From Allobosea sp. (GTDB lineage Bacteria; Pseudomonadota; Alphaproteobacteria; Rhizobiales; Beijerinckiaceae), in contig JAAEQB010000091.1 in assembly GCA_024231975.1 (NCBI GenBank), forward strand, positions 1 through 64,000: a stretch of DNA of 64,000 nt, written 5' to 3'. Position numbers and translations under genes: made by a program. Of this stretch, positions 40,877 to 49,832 are shown one piece after another. How positions within the stretch are numbered: position 1 is the stretch's first letter; the number at the start of each line of letters is the position of its first letter. Below the pieces are notes generated by a model. That model made no database searches. It saw only the letters and a program-made list of their open reading frames with translations, and was not told the origin of the DNA.

Positions 40877-41854
40877 GTGAGGCAGACGGTGGCGGCGGAA
40901 AATGATCTATCTTGCCCAATTAACGCCGCTTCAGCTATGCTTCCTGTCATGGATGCGACGCCGATTCCTCGTCAGAAAGGTCTTACCCGCGCGCGCGCGG
41001 GTAAGACTGTCGGTGCGTCACCAGAGCTTGCCAACCCCTTGATTCTAAGCCCACTTCCGCGTTGGGTCGGGCCCGTCGCCAGCGCTGACAGCCGCGACGC
41101 CGCGTTCGCAGCCGGCGCCGTCCTGCACGCGCTCGACCAGATCGTCAGAATGCGCGCGCCCTGGCTTGGCGTCCTGCGCGCCCGGCTGGCGCTCAAGGCG
41201 GCCGGCGTCGCCGCCCGGCTGCTGCGCCAAAAAGCCGACGAGGCGGCCTTGCGTGACGCCGAGCATTTGACGCGACCCGGTGACGATCCCGGGCCCGCTG
41301 GTCGCCTGCACCGGCTGCTGCGTCAGCTCTCGTCGCGACCCACCCGTCAGGCTGGCGATGTCCTGCCGATGTTGGCGGCGGAACTGCGCGGCGCGCCCGT
41401 CGCCGCCGAGTTTTTGTGCCTGCTCGACGCCGATCTGACGCTGGCCCAAAAGCTTGGCTGGGCGACGCCGCTGCTGCTCCATGCCGGAATCGTGCTCGAG
41501 CCGGCGCTGCGGCATGGCCCGGACGGCCGCCGGCCCCGTGCCGACCGGCCGGACTGGCATGTGGTCAGCGATCACGCGCTCTTCGTTGCGACAAGCGCCT
41601 GTCACGCCCAGGCCTTGACGCTGGCCCGGCGCGCCGAGACCTTGGAAGCGGCGGCCAAAAACCTGCGCACCCGCGACGAGGGCCGCGGCCTGGCGCTGGT
41701 GCTCGCCGACGATGCGGTCGCACCCTGGCGCATGGTCGGGCGCGCCGGGTTTGGCTCCGACCGGGCGGCGCGACGCTTTTGCGAAACGCTCGCGGCGCAG
41801 GGCGCGCTCAAACGTCTGACCGACCGGCCGACGTTTCGGCTGTACGGGCTGTGA
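40877..41854 (+). CDS. DUF1403 family protein
   Basis: Up to 325 residues; in-frame ATGs at 40937 and 40949 are alternatives. The body matches DUF1403: LPRWVGPVASADSRDAAFAAGAVLHALDQIV, APWLGVLRARLALKAAGVAARL, RQKADEAALRDAEHLTRPGDDPGPAGRLHRLLRQL. The C-terminal third looks like a winged-helix segment (GLALVLADDAVAPWRMVG ... GALKRLTDRPTFRLYGL). Function unknown; on rhizobial plasmids it stands beside ScpB-like and DUF1612 genes, as here. A 28-base palindrome lies inside the N-terminal coding part. Confidence 0.75.
   Translation: MRQTVAAENDLSCPINAASAMLPVMDATPIPRQKGLTRARAGKTVGASPELANPLILSPLPRWVGPVASADSRDAAFAAGAVLHALDQIVRMRAPWLGVLRARLALKAAGVAARLLRQKADEAALRDAEHLTRPGDDPGPAGRLHRLLRQLSSRPTRQAGDVLPMLAAELRGAPVAAEFLCLLDADLTLAQKLGWATPLLLHAGIVLEPALRHGPDGRRPRADRPDWHVVSDHALFVATSACHAQALTLARRAETLEAAAKNLRTRDEGRGLALVLADDAVAPWRMVGRAGFGSDRAARRFCETLAAQGALKRLTDRPTFRLYGL
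40980..41007. repeat. 28-base perfect palindrome inside the DUF1403 reading frame
   Basis: GTCTTACCCGCGCG is followed directly by its exact reverse complement CGCGCGGGTAAGAC. It lies 31 bases after the second ATG of the DUF1403 frame and about 155 bases from the recombinase start on the other strand. It is a candidate operator or recombination site. Confidence 0.7.
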
Positions 41855-41916
41855 CCATGACCCGCGCATCAATACCGCAGCGCTTGGTGCGATCGTGCGA
41901 AGGGGCCGGCTGAGCC

Positions 41917-42624
41917 ATGGCCAAAGCCGCGCGCCTGTTCGATGCCGAACTCTCCGACCTGCCAGCAGAGCTGCGCTGGCGCGAATGGATGGGCAGAATC
42001 GAGGCGGCGATTTTTGCCTCACCGACGCCGGTGCCGCGCGAAACATTGGCCCGCCTGGTCGGGCGGGCCTGCGTGCTCGACGAGCTCATCGCCGATATTC
42101 GCGACGAGCTAAAACCGCGCCCCTATGAGCTGGTCTTCGTCGCCGGCGGCTTCCAGCATCGCTCAAAGGCGCGGTTTGCCGAGGCGATCCGCGCCACGCT
42201 CGGCGTGGGCGAGCCCGGCCCGCCAACTCTGTCGAAAACCGAAAGCCTCGTCATCAGCGCGATCGCCTATCTCCAGCCGGTGACGCGGGCAACCGTCTCG
42301 CGGCTGCTCGGCAAGGAGATCAGCCGCGACATCATCGCAAAACTCAAGCGCCTCGATCTGATCGGCGCGGGGCCACGCATAGCTGAGCCCGGTGCACCCT
42401 TCTCCTACGTCACCACGCCCACCTTCCTGTCGGTGTTCGGGTTCGCCAGCCTGCGCGACCTGCCTGAAATCGAGGCGATGCAGGAAGCCGGGCTGCTCGA
42501 CCTCGCGCAGGACGAATTGATGCCGGTCGACTCGCTCGACAATCGCCTCACCGACGGCGACGATTTTGACGACGACAGCCGCGATCAGGCTTTTGACGCG
42601 GCCGATCGCCTGGCCGCCGACTGA
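41917..42624 (+). CDS. ScpB-like protein (SMC-ScpAB family)
   Basis: 235 residues with the two winged-helix domains of ScpB: RIEAAIFASPTPVPRETLARLVGRACVLDELIADIRDELKPRPYELVFVAGGFQHRSKARFAEAI and LSKTESLVISAIAYLQPVTRATVSRLLGKEISRDIIAKLKRLDLI. The FSYVTTPTFLSVFGFASLRDLPEI end is also typical. ScpB works with SMC and ScpA in chromosome packing; this plasmid form has no SMC partner here. Probably co-transcribed with DUF1403; its 3' end overlaps the convergent tniQ by 40 bases. Confidence 0.8.
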   Translation: MAKAARLFDAELSDLPAELRWREWMGRIEAAIFASPTPVPRETLARLVGRACVLDELIADIRDELKPRPYELVFVAGGFQHRSKARFAEAIRATLGVGEPGPPTLSKTESLVISAIAYLQPVTRATVSRLLGKEISRDIIAKLKRLDLIGAGPRIAEPGAPFSYVTTPTFLSVFGFASLRDLPEIEAMQEAGLLDLAQDELMPVDSLDNRLTDGDDFDDDSRDQAFDAADRLAAD

Positions 42625-43499
42625 GCATGCGGCCGGCTCGCGACCCCAGCATAGATGGCCAGCAGGTCATGCAGGTTGGCTCGCGACGAACCGCCAGGTG
42701 TTGGCGACTGCGTGCTGGCGAGGGCCAGGATGCGTTGCCTGGCAAAGGTCAGGCAGCGGATCCGCATCATCACCGAGAGCTGCGTCAACGGCCGCGAGAT
42801 CGGCGGATCGAGCTCCTGCGGCAGCGCCAGGATTTTGGCCCGATGGTCGGGGTCCGCTAGCCGGCCGGCGTGCTCGAGCGTCAGCGCGATGCGCAAGCTC
42901 GACGCGCCCAACCGCTGGCCAGCCGCCGGTCGCAAATCTACGCCGCAGGTCGTGCAAGTGATGAATGGGCTCAGCGATGCTGCGTCGCAAACGGCGAAAC
43001 CCTGGCGGCAGACCGGGCAGCGATCGATCAGTTGTCGGCCGTGCCGTTCGCAGATCAGGGTGGTCGCAAGCCGCCAGTCGCGGCGCAGAAAGGGTGACTC
43101 ATCCTCATCGAGGCATTGCGGGCAAAGCTGCAGCCAGGTCGCCTGGCGCCGGCCCGCAACTGACGCCGCGACGTTCACCCGCGGCGCGAGCATCAGGATT
43201 CGGTCTGTCTTCGGCCGACCAAGCGTCGGCAAGAGAGCGGCCGACAGCCCGCTTGCCGTCTCGACGTCGCGAGCGATCGCCTGCGGCAGGCCGAACTCAT
43301 TGTTCAGTGCCCAGTTGCCGGCGCCCAGGTTCAAGAGCGTTCCGAGTGCGCGCGCCGGGAGGCCGTTGGCCGCGCCAAACCGGATCAGCCAGCCCGGCAG
43401 CCACTCGTCGGGACGGGGGGCGACCATGATGGGCCAGCGTCCCGATGGCGCTGACCGATAGCGCGGCTGCAGGGTGATCTCGCAGGGCGCCGGTTTCAT
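42585..43499 (-). CDS. tniQ: TniQ transposition targeting protein
   Basis: 304 residues. The TniQ domain begins PDEWLPGWLIRFGAANGLPARALGTLLN and contains a zinc finger: QLCPQCLDEDESPFLRRDWRLATTLICERHGRQLIDRCPVCRQ, with a second CxxC (ITCTTCGVDL). TniQ links target choice to the TniA/TniB transposition machinery in Tn7-, Tn5053- and Tn402-like elements. Overlaps tniB by four bases. Confidence 0.88.
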   Translation of the reverse strand: MKPAPCEITLQPRYRSAPSGRWPIMVAPRPDEWLPGWLIRFGAANGLPARALGTLLNLGAGNWALNNEFGLPQAIARDVETASGLSAALLPTLGRPKTDRILMLAPRVNVAASVAGRRQATWLQLCPQCLDEDESPFLRRDWRLATTLICERHGRQLIDRCPVCRQGFAVCDAASLSPFITCTTCGVDLRPAAGQRLGASSLRIALTLEHAGRLADPDHRAKILALPQELDPPISRPLTQLSVMMRIRCLTFARQRILALASTQSPTPGGSSRANLHDLLAIYAGVASRPHAQSAARRSAASKA

Positions 43500-44392
43500 T
43501 CCAGCACCTCGCGCACCACGGACTGGCGTCGTCGCGACAGCGGGATGTAACCGAAATCAGCGAGGCGTCCGCGGCTGATACGTTCCTCCCCAGATCGCAC
43601 CGCGTCGATCGCAGCGGTCGTGACGATCGCCACGGTCTCGCCGATCAGCCCCTCCGAAAGCTCGAAGATCAGGCGCGCCATCGGCTCGTCGGAAAGGCCG
43701 GAAGCTTGCGCCAGCGGCAGCGCCGCCTCGAGACTGTCGAGCAGCGAGAGATACGCCTCGTCATAGCGCCAGCGCGGCACTGGCGCGAGCTGGAAGCGGC
43801 TCGCCATCTCGGCCGTCAGCATGATGTGGTCGGCGATCGAGATCTCGCCGACCAGGACCGGCGAGAGATCATAGTCCCGCCCGAACCGCCGCAGCACCGC
43901 GAAAATTGCCTCGACGTCGCGGCCGCGACCGCGCAGGCAATTGTGGAACTCGTCAAAGATCATCACCCGCGGCTTCAACTGCCGCAGCAGATGGTCGAGC
44001 TGCTCGGCTTTTGCCGATGTGTCGCGCGCTCTGATCTGCGGCGCCTCCAGCGCGGCCAATATGCCGGCGTAGAAATTGACCAGGCCGGACCCCTCGCGCG
44101 TCTGCACCAGCACGACGCGTCGCGGGTTTCGCTCGGCCTCCGCGCGGCGACCATCCATGATCGCGAACCGTTCGGCGATCATGCTCTTGCCGTTGGCATA
44201 GGGCCCTATCAGCATCACTCCGCGCGTGCGCAGCGCTGGTGCGCGATCAAGGCACCCCTGCAGCAGGGCGATCGCGTCTCGTGCCGCCTGCGTGCCGATC
44301 CAGCGTGGCGCCTGCAGATGCGCGATCCGCTCGGCGGCAGGTTTTTGAAGCCAGGGTCGCACGCTCTCGGTCAGATGCTCGCTCATGCTCAC
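43496..44392 (-). CDS. tniB: TniB transposition ATPase
   Basis: 298 residues, AAA+ protein with Walker A (MLIGPYANGKSMIAERFA) and Walker B (KPRVMIFDEFHNCLRG). TniB/TnsC-type ATPases select and mark the target for TniA. Overlaps tniA and tniQ by four bases each. Confidence 0.9.
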   Translation of the reverse strand: MSMSEHLTESVRPWLQKPAAERIAHLQAPRWIGTQAARDAIALLQGCLDRAPALRTRGVMLIGPYANGKSMIAERFAIMDGRRAEAERNPRRVVLVQTREGSGLVNFYAGILAALEAPQIRARDTSAKAEQLDHLLRQLKPRVMIFDEFHNCLRGRGRDVEAIFAVLRRFGRDYDLSPVLVGEISIADHIMLTAEMASRFQLAPVPRWRYDEAYLSLLDSLEAALPLAQASGLSDEPMARLIFELSEGLIGETVAIVTTAAIDAVRSGEERISRGRLADFGYIPLSRRRQSVVREVLE

Positions 44393-46071
44393 CAGTCCTC
44401 GACGGGCAGGGGCGTTCGCGGACGGAAAGGATGATCGGGCCGCCCCGAGGGTTGCGCGGCCGGCGTCTGATGCGGTTTTGGAACCGTTTGCGCCAACACC
44501 GTCCGCGCTGTCTGTCGCTTTTCGTGCTTGCTCACCTTTGTCGGATTGGCCCTAACGACCGGGCGTGTCGCGCTGTCGGCGATCGCCCGTATCGCGCGCC
44601 GCAGCGCGATCCTCGATTCAGGCCCACCGGCGAGCGCTCGTCTCATGGCGCGGGCCTGCTCATGCTCCCACAGCGTGACGGCATCTGTGCGGCCATCGCG
44701 CCGCCCAACGGCCAAAAAGACTCCCGTATCGGGATGGCGCAGATAAATGTGGCTCAGGTCGCGCGGATCGGTGCGCATCGCGAGTTTGCCGATCCGGTCG
44801 CGCCGCGGCACGAGTTCGCCCAGCCATGGTGCAAAATAGTCGATCGCATGCACGCTGACGCCCTGGGGCGTGAGCCGCCGGTCTCCGCCGGGCAAGAACG
44901 CGATCAGCACCTGATCGGAATCGTCTTGATGCGGCGGCAAGCCGGAAGCGTGGGCGCGCCAGACCTGATCGGGAATGTCCAGGGTCTTATCGTTCGGTTT
45001 GGCGTTGTGCTCGAGCACGGCGAGCGCGACGCAAGCTTCGAGATCGGCGAAGCTGAGCCGGGCGCGGGCCTCGGAAGGGTAGTGGTCGCGCTCGGTGACG
45101 GAGCGGCCGGTCTGACCCGGTAGCGTCCGCAACACCGTGTTGAGCGCGCCGAGCAGCCGCTCGATCACGCCGCCTTGATGGACATTTCCCTTGTGCCGCG
45201 GACGGATCGTGATCCCGAAATCATCGCAGCCTCGGGCGAAAGCGTTGCCCTTGAACTCCTTGGCGCGGTCGACCACCAGAACGCGCGGCCGGCCGAACAT
45301 CGGCCAGTCATGCCCGCCGAGATCGCGGGTCGCGAGCCATGGCGCCTTGGGTGTCAGCGCCTGCCGCAGGCAAAGCGCCACCGAGAGTGAGCTTGGTTTC
45401 TCCAGGGTCAGGCAGAACCCGAGAATGGCGCGCGAGAAGACATCGACCACGACCGTGAGATAGGGCCGCCCGACTACGACGCCGACACCGTCGATCACCT
45501 CGACGAACTGGATGTCGGCCGGCGTGTGATCGATCTGGCCGACATCGAGTAGGCCCTTCGCCAAAATATAGCCCGGCCGCGCCCTCAATCGTCGCGCATG
45601 TGCGGGGTTGGTGGACCGGCCTCTGGCGATCGCGAGATCGTCGAACAGCTTGGGGATCCGTCGCTGCACCGCGCGATAGGACGGCGGGCGCTCGCCGGCC
45701 TCAGAACATCGCGCTCGGATTTCGGTGACAACGGGACGAAGCTCCGGCGCTTCCTTGACCAGCCACTGCTCGCCCAGAACTTCTGCGATGATGGCCTCGA
45801 CGCCAGCCGTCAGCCGCGTGGCGCGCGGTCTGTCCCGCCGCGGTAGCAGCACCGTGATCCGGCGCTCGGGTGCATAGCGCTTGAGCAGGTTGTAGACGTG
45901 CCGGGTCGTGAGCCCGAGTTCCGCCGCTGCACGCGCAATCGACGCCTTCCGCGGACCAGGCCCGTCGAGAATCCGATCCAGTTCGCGAGCCTGACGCTTA
46001 GCCTGCGCCCAAGCATCATCTCGCGCGATTGCCACGCGGCCCGAGCCGCGACCAGAACCCGATGCCGCCAT
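44389..46071 (-). CDS. tniA: TniA DDE transposase
   Basis: 560 residues. N-terminal helix-turn-helix (RAAAELGLTTRHVYNLLKRY), then an rve-type DDE core: QIDHTPADIQFVEVIDGVG (first Asp), VLVVDRAKEFKGNAF (second Asp) and the GGVIERLLGALN Glu. A Mu-type C-terminal beta barrel follows. It cuts and joins transposon ends. The first 25 residues (VAIARDDAWAQAKRQARELDR) are partly repeated at 53101-53254, with the transposon end beyond. Confidence 0.92.
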   Translation of the reverse strand: MAASGSGRGSGRVAIARDDAWAQAKRQARELDRILDGPGPRKASIARAAAELGLTTRHVYNLLKRYAPERRITVLLPRRDRPRATRLTAGVEAIIAEVLGEQWLVKEAPELRPVVTEIRARCSEAGERPPSYRAVQRRIPKLFDDLAIARGRSTNPAHARRLRARPGYILAKGLLDVGQIDHTPADIQFVEVIDGVGVVVGRPYLTVVVDVFSRAILGFCLTLEKPSSLSVALCLRQALTPKAPWLATRDLGGHDWPMFGRPRVLVVDRAKEFKGNAFARGCDDFGITIRPRHKGNVHQGGVIERLLGALNTVLRTLPGQTGRSVTERDHYPSEARARLSFADLEACVALAVLEHNAKPNDKTLDIPDQVWRAHASGLPPHQDDSDQVLIAFLPGGDRRLTPQGVSVHAIDYFAPWLGELVPRRDRIGKLAMRTDPRDLSHIYLRHPDTGVFLAVGRRDGRTDAVTLWEHEQARAMRRALAGGPESRIALRRAIRAIADSATRPVVRANPTKVSKHEKRQTARTVLAQTVPKPHQTPAAQPSGRPDHPFRPRTPLPVEDW

Positions 46072-46162
46072 GTGAAGTTCCTCACGCGACAGGTCGAAAT
46101 CGTAAGCGCAAATCCGAGCCCCAAAATCAGGCTAAACCTCGGCGAGGACGTGACGATCCACA
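46004..46162. repeat. Transposon end with tniA 5' region (copy 1)
   Basis: A stretch of about 159 bases covering the tniA start and its upstream end sequence recurs at 53101-53254 in the same orientation, with a few substitutions and a 5-base length difference. It ends at ATCCACA, so read outward the element begins TGTGGAT, fitting the 5'-TGT ends of Tn7/Tn402-like elements. Beyond it the two copies diverge completely. The segment 46163-46335 holds no gene that I can support. Confidence 0.75.
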
Positions 46163-46335
46163 GGGGAAAGGGACAGCTGGTAATCCCGGCGATCGGCGGC
46201 CTGGTCAAGGGCTGGAGGCTGCTGAAGGTAGCGGCCACAAGTGTCAACGACCCCTCGCGGGTCGCGGCGCATCCCAGCGGGAGATCGCGCGCCCGGCGTG
46301 TGAAGACGCTGCTTCGAGCCACCTCTCATGCGACG

Positions 46336-47130
46336 TCAGCTCAGCCGCCGCGCCGCCGCAACGATCACGGCCAGCGCGTCGATCGTGCCGTCGGCCTCGC
46401 CTTTCTCGAAATCGCCTTCCAGGCCCATTTGGTTCGTGACATGGGCGAAGCAGATGACGCGGTGGCCGCAGGTCTGAGCAAAAGCATAGAGCGCGGCGGC
46501 TTCCATCTCGACGGCGAGCAGGCCGCGCTCGGTCATCGCCGCGATGGCGCGCTCCGTCTCGCGGAAGGGCGCATCGGTCGTCCAGGTCGCGCCGCGCAGC
46601 ACCGGCTCGCGCAGCCCGTCGAAGGCGCCGTCCAGCGCGGCGATGACGGCGGCGTCGGCGTGGGCGAACTGCGCCGGAGGCAGGTAGTGGTAGCTGGTGC
46701 CCTCGTCGCGCAGGGCCTGGTCGATCAGAATAAAGTAGGGCGGCGGGCGGACCGGCTGCAATCGTCCAGATGACGTTATGCTGATCAGCAGCCTGCAGCC
46801 GGAGGCGAAGAGCTGTTCGGCCACCAGCACGGCATAGGACGCGCCCACGGCGCAGCCGACGATGCCGAATTCGACGCCGTCCTCCTCAAAACGATACAGC
46901 TCGCTATGATAGCAGGCCCAGTCCGGCTCGGGCGTTGCGCGCCCGTCCCGGCGCAGCCGCCGGACCAGATCGCCGTCGGGGTCGAGCACGCAGATCGCCG
47001 GCACGTCGCGCACGGCCAGACCTTTCTGGCGGCGCGCTTCGCGCAGCAGGTTCGCGGGCTGGAAGGCGGATGCTTCGGCGTGATGCTTGTTGGCCAGAAT
47101 GGGCGCAGACCCGTCGCGGTGTTCGGTCAT
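46336..47130 (-). CDS. Nucleoside phosphorylase family protein
   Basis: About 264 residues from the ATG at 47130, which overlaps the methyltransferase stop. Phosphorylase landmarks are FGIVGCAVGASYAVLVAEQLFASGCRLLISITSSG and the C-terminal AVEMEAAALYAFAQ (nucleoside-binding Met-Glu). Such enzymes split purine nucleosides; some cleave methylthioadenosine or S-adenosylhomocysteine-type products. With a SAM methyltransferase upstream the pair may form and recycle methylated compounds. The role in the metal cargo is unknown. Confidence 0.8.
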   Translation of the reverse strand: MTEHRDGSAPILANKHHAEASAFQPANLLREARRQKGLAVRDVPAICVLDPDGDLVRRLRRDGRATPEPDWACYHSELYRFEEDGVEFGIVGCAVGASYAVLVAEQLFASGCRLLISITSSGRLQPVRPPPYFILIDQALRDEGTSYHYLPPAQFAHADAAVIAALDGAFDGLREPVLRGATWTTDAPFRETERAIAAMTERGLLAVEMEAAALYAFAQTCGHRVICFAHVTNQMGLEGDFEKGEADGTIDALAVIVAAARRLS

Positions 47131-47771
47131 GGTTGCGCGGCCGCCGACATGTGGGTCTTTTTGAACAGACACCAGATGAAGTCCTGACGGTTCCCGGCTG
47201 GCGTCACATGCGTCTGCGGCTGCTGGCCGATCAGGTTATAGCCCGGTCCAAGCTCCGCCTGCAGCATGTCCGCTGAATAGCGCCTGACGGGAAGTCCGCT
47301 GCACCGTTCGGGGCCGCTGAGTGCGAAGGGCGCGAGGATGACGAATCCGCCAGCCCTGACGCCTCGGTCGAGCGCGCGCATATAGGCTGTGCGGTCGGGC
47401 TCCTCGACGAGAAAGTGGAACACGGCGCGGTCGTGCCAGATCGAGAAGGCATCCCGCGGGGGCTGCCAGGTGGTGACGTCCTGCGCGATCCATGACACGC
47501 GCCCGGCGCGCTCGCCGAGGCGCTGCTGCGCGACGGCGAGGCCGGCCTGGGCGATGTCGAGCACGGTCACGGCCGAATGGCCGGTATCCAGCAACCGGTC
47601 AATCAGCACCGAGGCGCCGCCGCCGATATCGACGATGGCTTCCCCAACCTCGAGACCGGTGCGCGCGATCATGTCGAGCGACGGCGTCGGGTCGTCCTGG
47701 AACCAACTCACCGTGTCGGCCGGTTTGGTCGTATAGACATCGTCCCAATGGCTGCGTCGTAGGCTGGTCAT
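47127..47771 (-). CDS. Class I SAM-dependent methyltransferase
   Basis: 214 residues: HWDDVYTTKPADTVSWFQ, motif I VDIGGGASVLIDRLLD, motif II VTVLDIAQAGL, then DVTTWQPPRDAFSIWHDRAVFHFL. The opening and SWFQ resemble methyltransferases often found near metal and metalloid resistance genes. Substrate cannot be told. First gene of a two-gene operon with the phosphorylase. Confidence 0.82.
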   Translation of the reverse strand: MTSLRRSHWDDVYTTKPADTVSWFQDDPTPSLDMIARTGLEVGEAIVDIGGGASVLIDRLLDTGHSAVTVLDIAQAGLAVAQQRLGERAGRVSWIAQDVTTWQPPRDAFSIWHDRAVFHFLVEEPDRTAYMRALDRGVRAGGFVILAPFALSGPERCSGLPVRRYSADMLQAELGPGYNLIGQQPQTHVTPAGNRQDFIWCLFKKTHMSAAAQP

Positions 47772-47849
47772 CGCGGGCTCCTTGTCTTGCGGAGACTATA
47801 TGGCGGCCAGCCGGACAAACGATCCGACTGGCCGTTTCGTGAGCGGCCG

Positions 47850-48530
47850 TCAGCTCATGCGCTTGATCTCGGCATAGGCGCCTTTGGTGCGCAGGGTGAT
47901 GGTGACCGGCTTCGTCCCGCGGTTGCGCCAGAACCAGCCATGGCCGCCGTCGAACTCGGCGGTCAGCACGCCGGTGTCGCCCGCGACCGCGCGGCCGGTC
48001 TTGTAGCTTTTCTCCTTGGCGCCGGGGCCGGGCGTGCCGTGCATGTCGTAGTTGACGACGCCGTCCTTGACGCTCCAGTCGAAGGTGACCTGTGCGCCCT
48101 TGGCCATGGTGAGCTTGTACTCGACGCCCTTGGTCGGCTCGAGCGTGATGACGGTCTCGTCGGTCTTATCTGCCTGGGCGACATCGATGCGATCACCGGC
48201 CCGAGCGGAGGTGACGAACACGCCTGCCAGGGTGATCCAAAGACTGGAGCGCCGATCGGGGGTCGTCGACGTCAAAGGCGTCTGGACAGGCGCGGTCTGG
48301 CCATCCTTCAGCCGGTCGGCCTCTGCCTCAGTGGCAAGCTGGGTCTTGATCTCGCCCATCTCGGTCAGCTTGAGCATGCGTCCGATGCCGGTCGGGTCGA
48401 TGGCGTACTCGGCCGGCAGCACGATGGTGACGAGGATGCCGGCGGCCGTGACGATGGCGATGGCGGTCGAGCGCAGGAGCTGGGCCGAGGAGGGCAGTTC
48501 GGCGCGGGTCGGGATGTCGGTGTTGTACAT
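47850..48530 (-). CDS. Transmembrane anchor protein linked to HupE-type gene
   Basis: 226 residues from the ATG at 48530. Hydrophobic segments: LLRSTAIAIVTAAGILVTIVL and possibly SSLWITLAGVFVTSA. The C-terminal part is beta-rich: LEPTKGVEYKLTMAKGAQVTFDWSVKDGVVNYDMHGTPG ... GHGWFWRNRGTKPVTITLRTKGAY. Such proteins are found beside HupE/UreJ-like genes in metal resistance clusters, as here (14-base gap). Function unknown. Confidence 0.65.
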   Translation of the reverse strand: MYNTDIPTRAELPSSAQLLRSTAIAIVTAAGILVTIVLPAEYAIDPTGIGRMLKLTEMGEIKTQLATEAEADRLKDGQTAPVQTPLTSTTPDRRSSLWITLAGVFVTSARAGDRIDVAQADKTDETVITLEPTKGVEYKLTMAKGAQVTFDWSVKDGVVNYDMHGTPGPGAKEKSYKTGRAVAGDTGVLTAEFDGGHGWFWRNRGTKPVTITLRTKGAYAEIKRMS

Positions 48531-48544
48531 GATGTCGGTGTCCT

Positions 48545-49339
48545 TCAGGTCGAGGAGACGAAATAGCCGGTCAGCTGGTAGCCGACGAGCACGAAGCCGG
48601 CGGTCATCATGACCGTGTTGGCGGTGTAGGCGTGGCGCAGGAAGCTCGATGTCCGCCGCCAGAAGCCCATGGCGATCAGGATGATCGAGAGCGCGACGAG
48701 CTGGCCGATCTCGACGCCGACGTTGAAGGCCAGCAGGTTGGGCACGAGGCCGTCGGGCGAGATGTTGTATTCGATGATCTTGGTCGAGAGGCCGAAGCCG
48801 TGGAACAGGCCGAAGATCAGCGTCGCCAGCCTGGTGTCGGGCTGGACGCCGAGCCAGCGCTGGAAGGCGCCCATGTTGTCGAGCGCCTTGTAGACGACCG
48901 ACAGGCCGATGATGGCGTCGATGATGTAGCTGTTGATCCCGACGTTGAAATAGACGCCGAGCAGCATGGTCGTGGAATGGCCGATCGCGAACAGGCTGAC
49001 ATAAAGCCCGATGTGCCTGGCTCGATAGAGGAAGAAGATCACACCGAACAGAAACAGGATGTGATCGTAGCCGGTCACCATGTGCTTGGCGCCGAGATAG
49101 ACGAACGGGAGCAGGTTCACCCCCGTGATCTCCTGGATGTAGCCCTTGTCGCCGGCGGCGACGGCGTGGGCGAGCGCGGTGTCGATGCCTGGAAAGGCCA
49201 AGACGAGCGCGAGCGCGAGGGGAAGGGGCAGGCGCGAGACTGCAGGACGCAGCAGGCGCCGCCCTCCGATGGAAGGTCGTTGCATGGAAGATCCGATGGT
49301 TCGTCGATAATGGACGGCCGCCGGGGCGGCCGGGCTCAT
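48545..49339 (-). CDS. HupE/UreJ-like membrane protein (nickel/cobalt permease type)
   Basis: 264 residues, or 246 from the ATG at 49285 which begins just before the signal segment. Six or more membrane segments with family motifs AKHMVTGYDHILFLFGVIFFLY (His-x4-Asp-His), FAIGHSTTMLLGVY and IFGLFHGFGLSTKIIEY. HupE and UreJ move Ni or Co. Start overlaps the upstream His-rich gene by four bases. Confidence 0.82.
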   Translation of the reverse strand: MSPAAPAAVHYRRTIGSSMQRPSIGGRRLLRPAVSRLPLPLALALVLAFPGIDTALAHAVAAGDKGYIQEITGVNLLPFVYLGAKHMVTGYDHILFLFGVIFFLYRARHIGLYVSLFAIGHSTTMLLGVYFNVGINSYIIDAIIGLSVVYKALDNMGAFQRWLGVQPDTRLATLIFGLFHGFGLSTKIIEYNISPDGLVPNLLAFNVGVEIGQLVALSIILIAMGFWRRTSSFLRHAYTANTVMMTAGFVLVGYQLTGYFVSST

Positions 49340-49725
49340 GCTGCGACGACGGCTCGCGGTGGACGTTCCAGCCCGTTGGGATGGCCGGGATCGGCCATGA
49401 CCGTGTCATGCGCCACGCTGGTGCGTGCGAAACCCGGCGTCACGAGCGCGACGACGCTGAGCGTGTCGGCGGTCTCATGCAGGTGATCGGCCGCGTTGTG
49501 GCCATGGACATGGCCCGGCAGCTTTTCGGACGGTTCGCCCTCGTCATGCGCGTGTCCGTGCTCGGCGATCGTCGCGGCAAGCTCGGCATGGCGGACGGCT
49601 TCGGCCTGCGCGGTCGCGTAGGCGTTGTGGCCTGCCGCCATATGAAACGCCGAGAGCAGCATGCCGAGCGCCATCGCGAAGGCGATGACGAGGCTGAACC
49701 CGGCTCTGAGGCTGCGGCGCGACAT
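49336..49725 (-). CDS. His-rich exported protein
   Basis: 129 residues with a signal-like segment (SLVIAFAMALGMLLSAFHMAAG) and a His-rich stretch (EHGHAHDEGEPSEKLPGHVHGHNAADHLHE). Fifteen or so His in the mature part point to Ni/Co/Zn binding in the periplasm. First gene of the leftward operon with the HupE-like gene, divergent from the RcnR-type repressor. No named family. Confidence 0.7.
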   Translation of the reverse strand: MSRRSLRAGFSLVIAFAMALGMLLSAFHMAAGHNAYATAQAEAVRHAELAATIAEHGHAHDEGEPSEKLPGHVHGHNAADHLHETADTLSVVALVTPGFARTSVAHDTVMADPGHPNGLERPPRAVVAA

Positions 49726-49803
49726 GGGCGGAGGGTAGAGCCCTTATTCTTGACGACAGTTTGACCGAAACCGGTGAACGACGAATCACGTGACCTCGTT
49801 GAC

Positions 49804-49824
49804 GTATCCTACCCAGGGGGATAC
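49804..49824. promoter_or_regulatory. Operator of the DmeR/RcnR-type repressor
   Basis: GTATCC-N9-GGATAC is a perfect inverted repeat; the spacer contributes a G-run (AGGGGGATAC), as in RcnR/DmeR operators. It lies 8 bases before the repressor ATG and between divergent operons, so it probably controls the exporter operon and perhaps the HupE operon. Confidence 0.7.
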
Positions 49825-49832
49825 GGAAAGTC

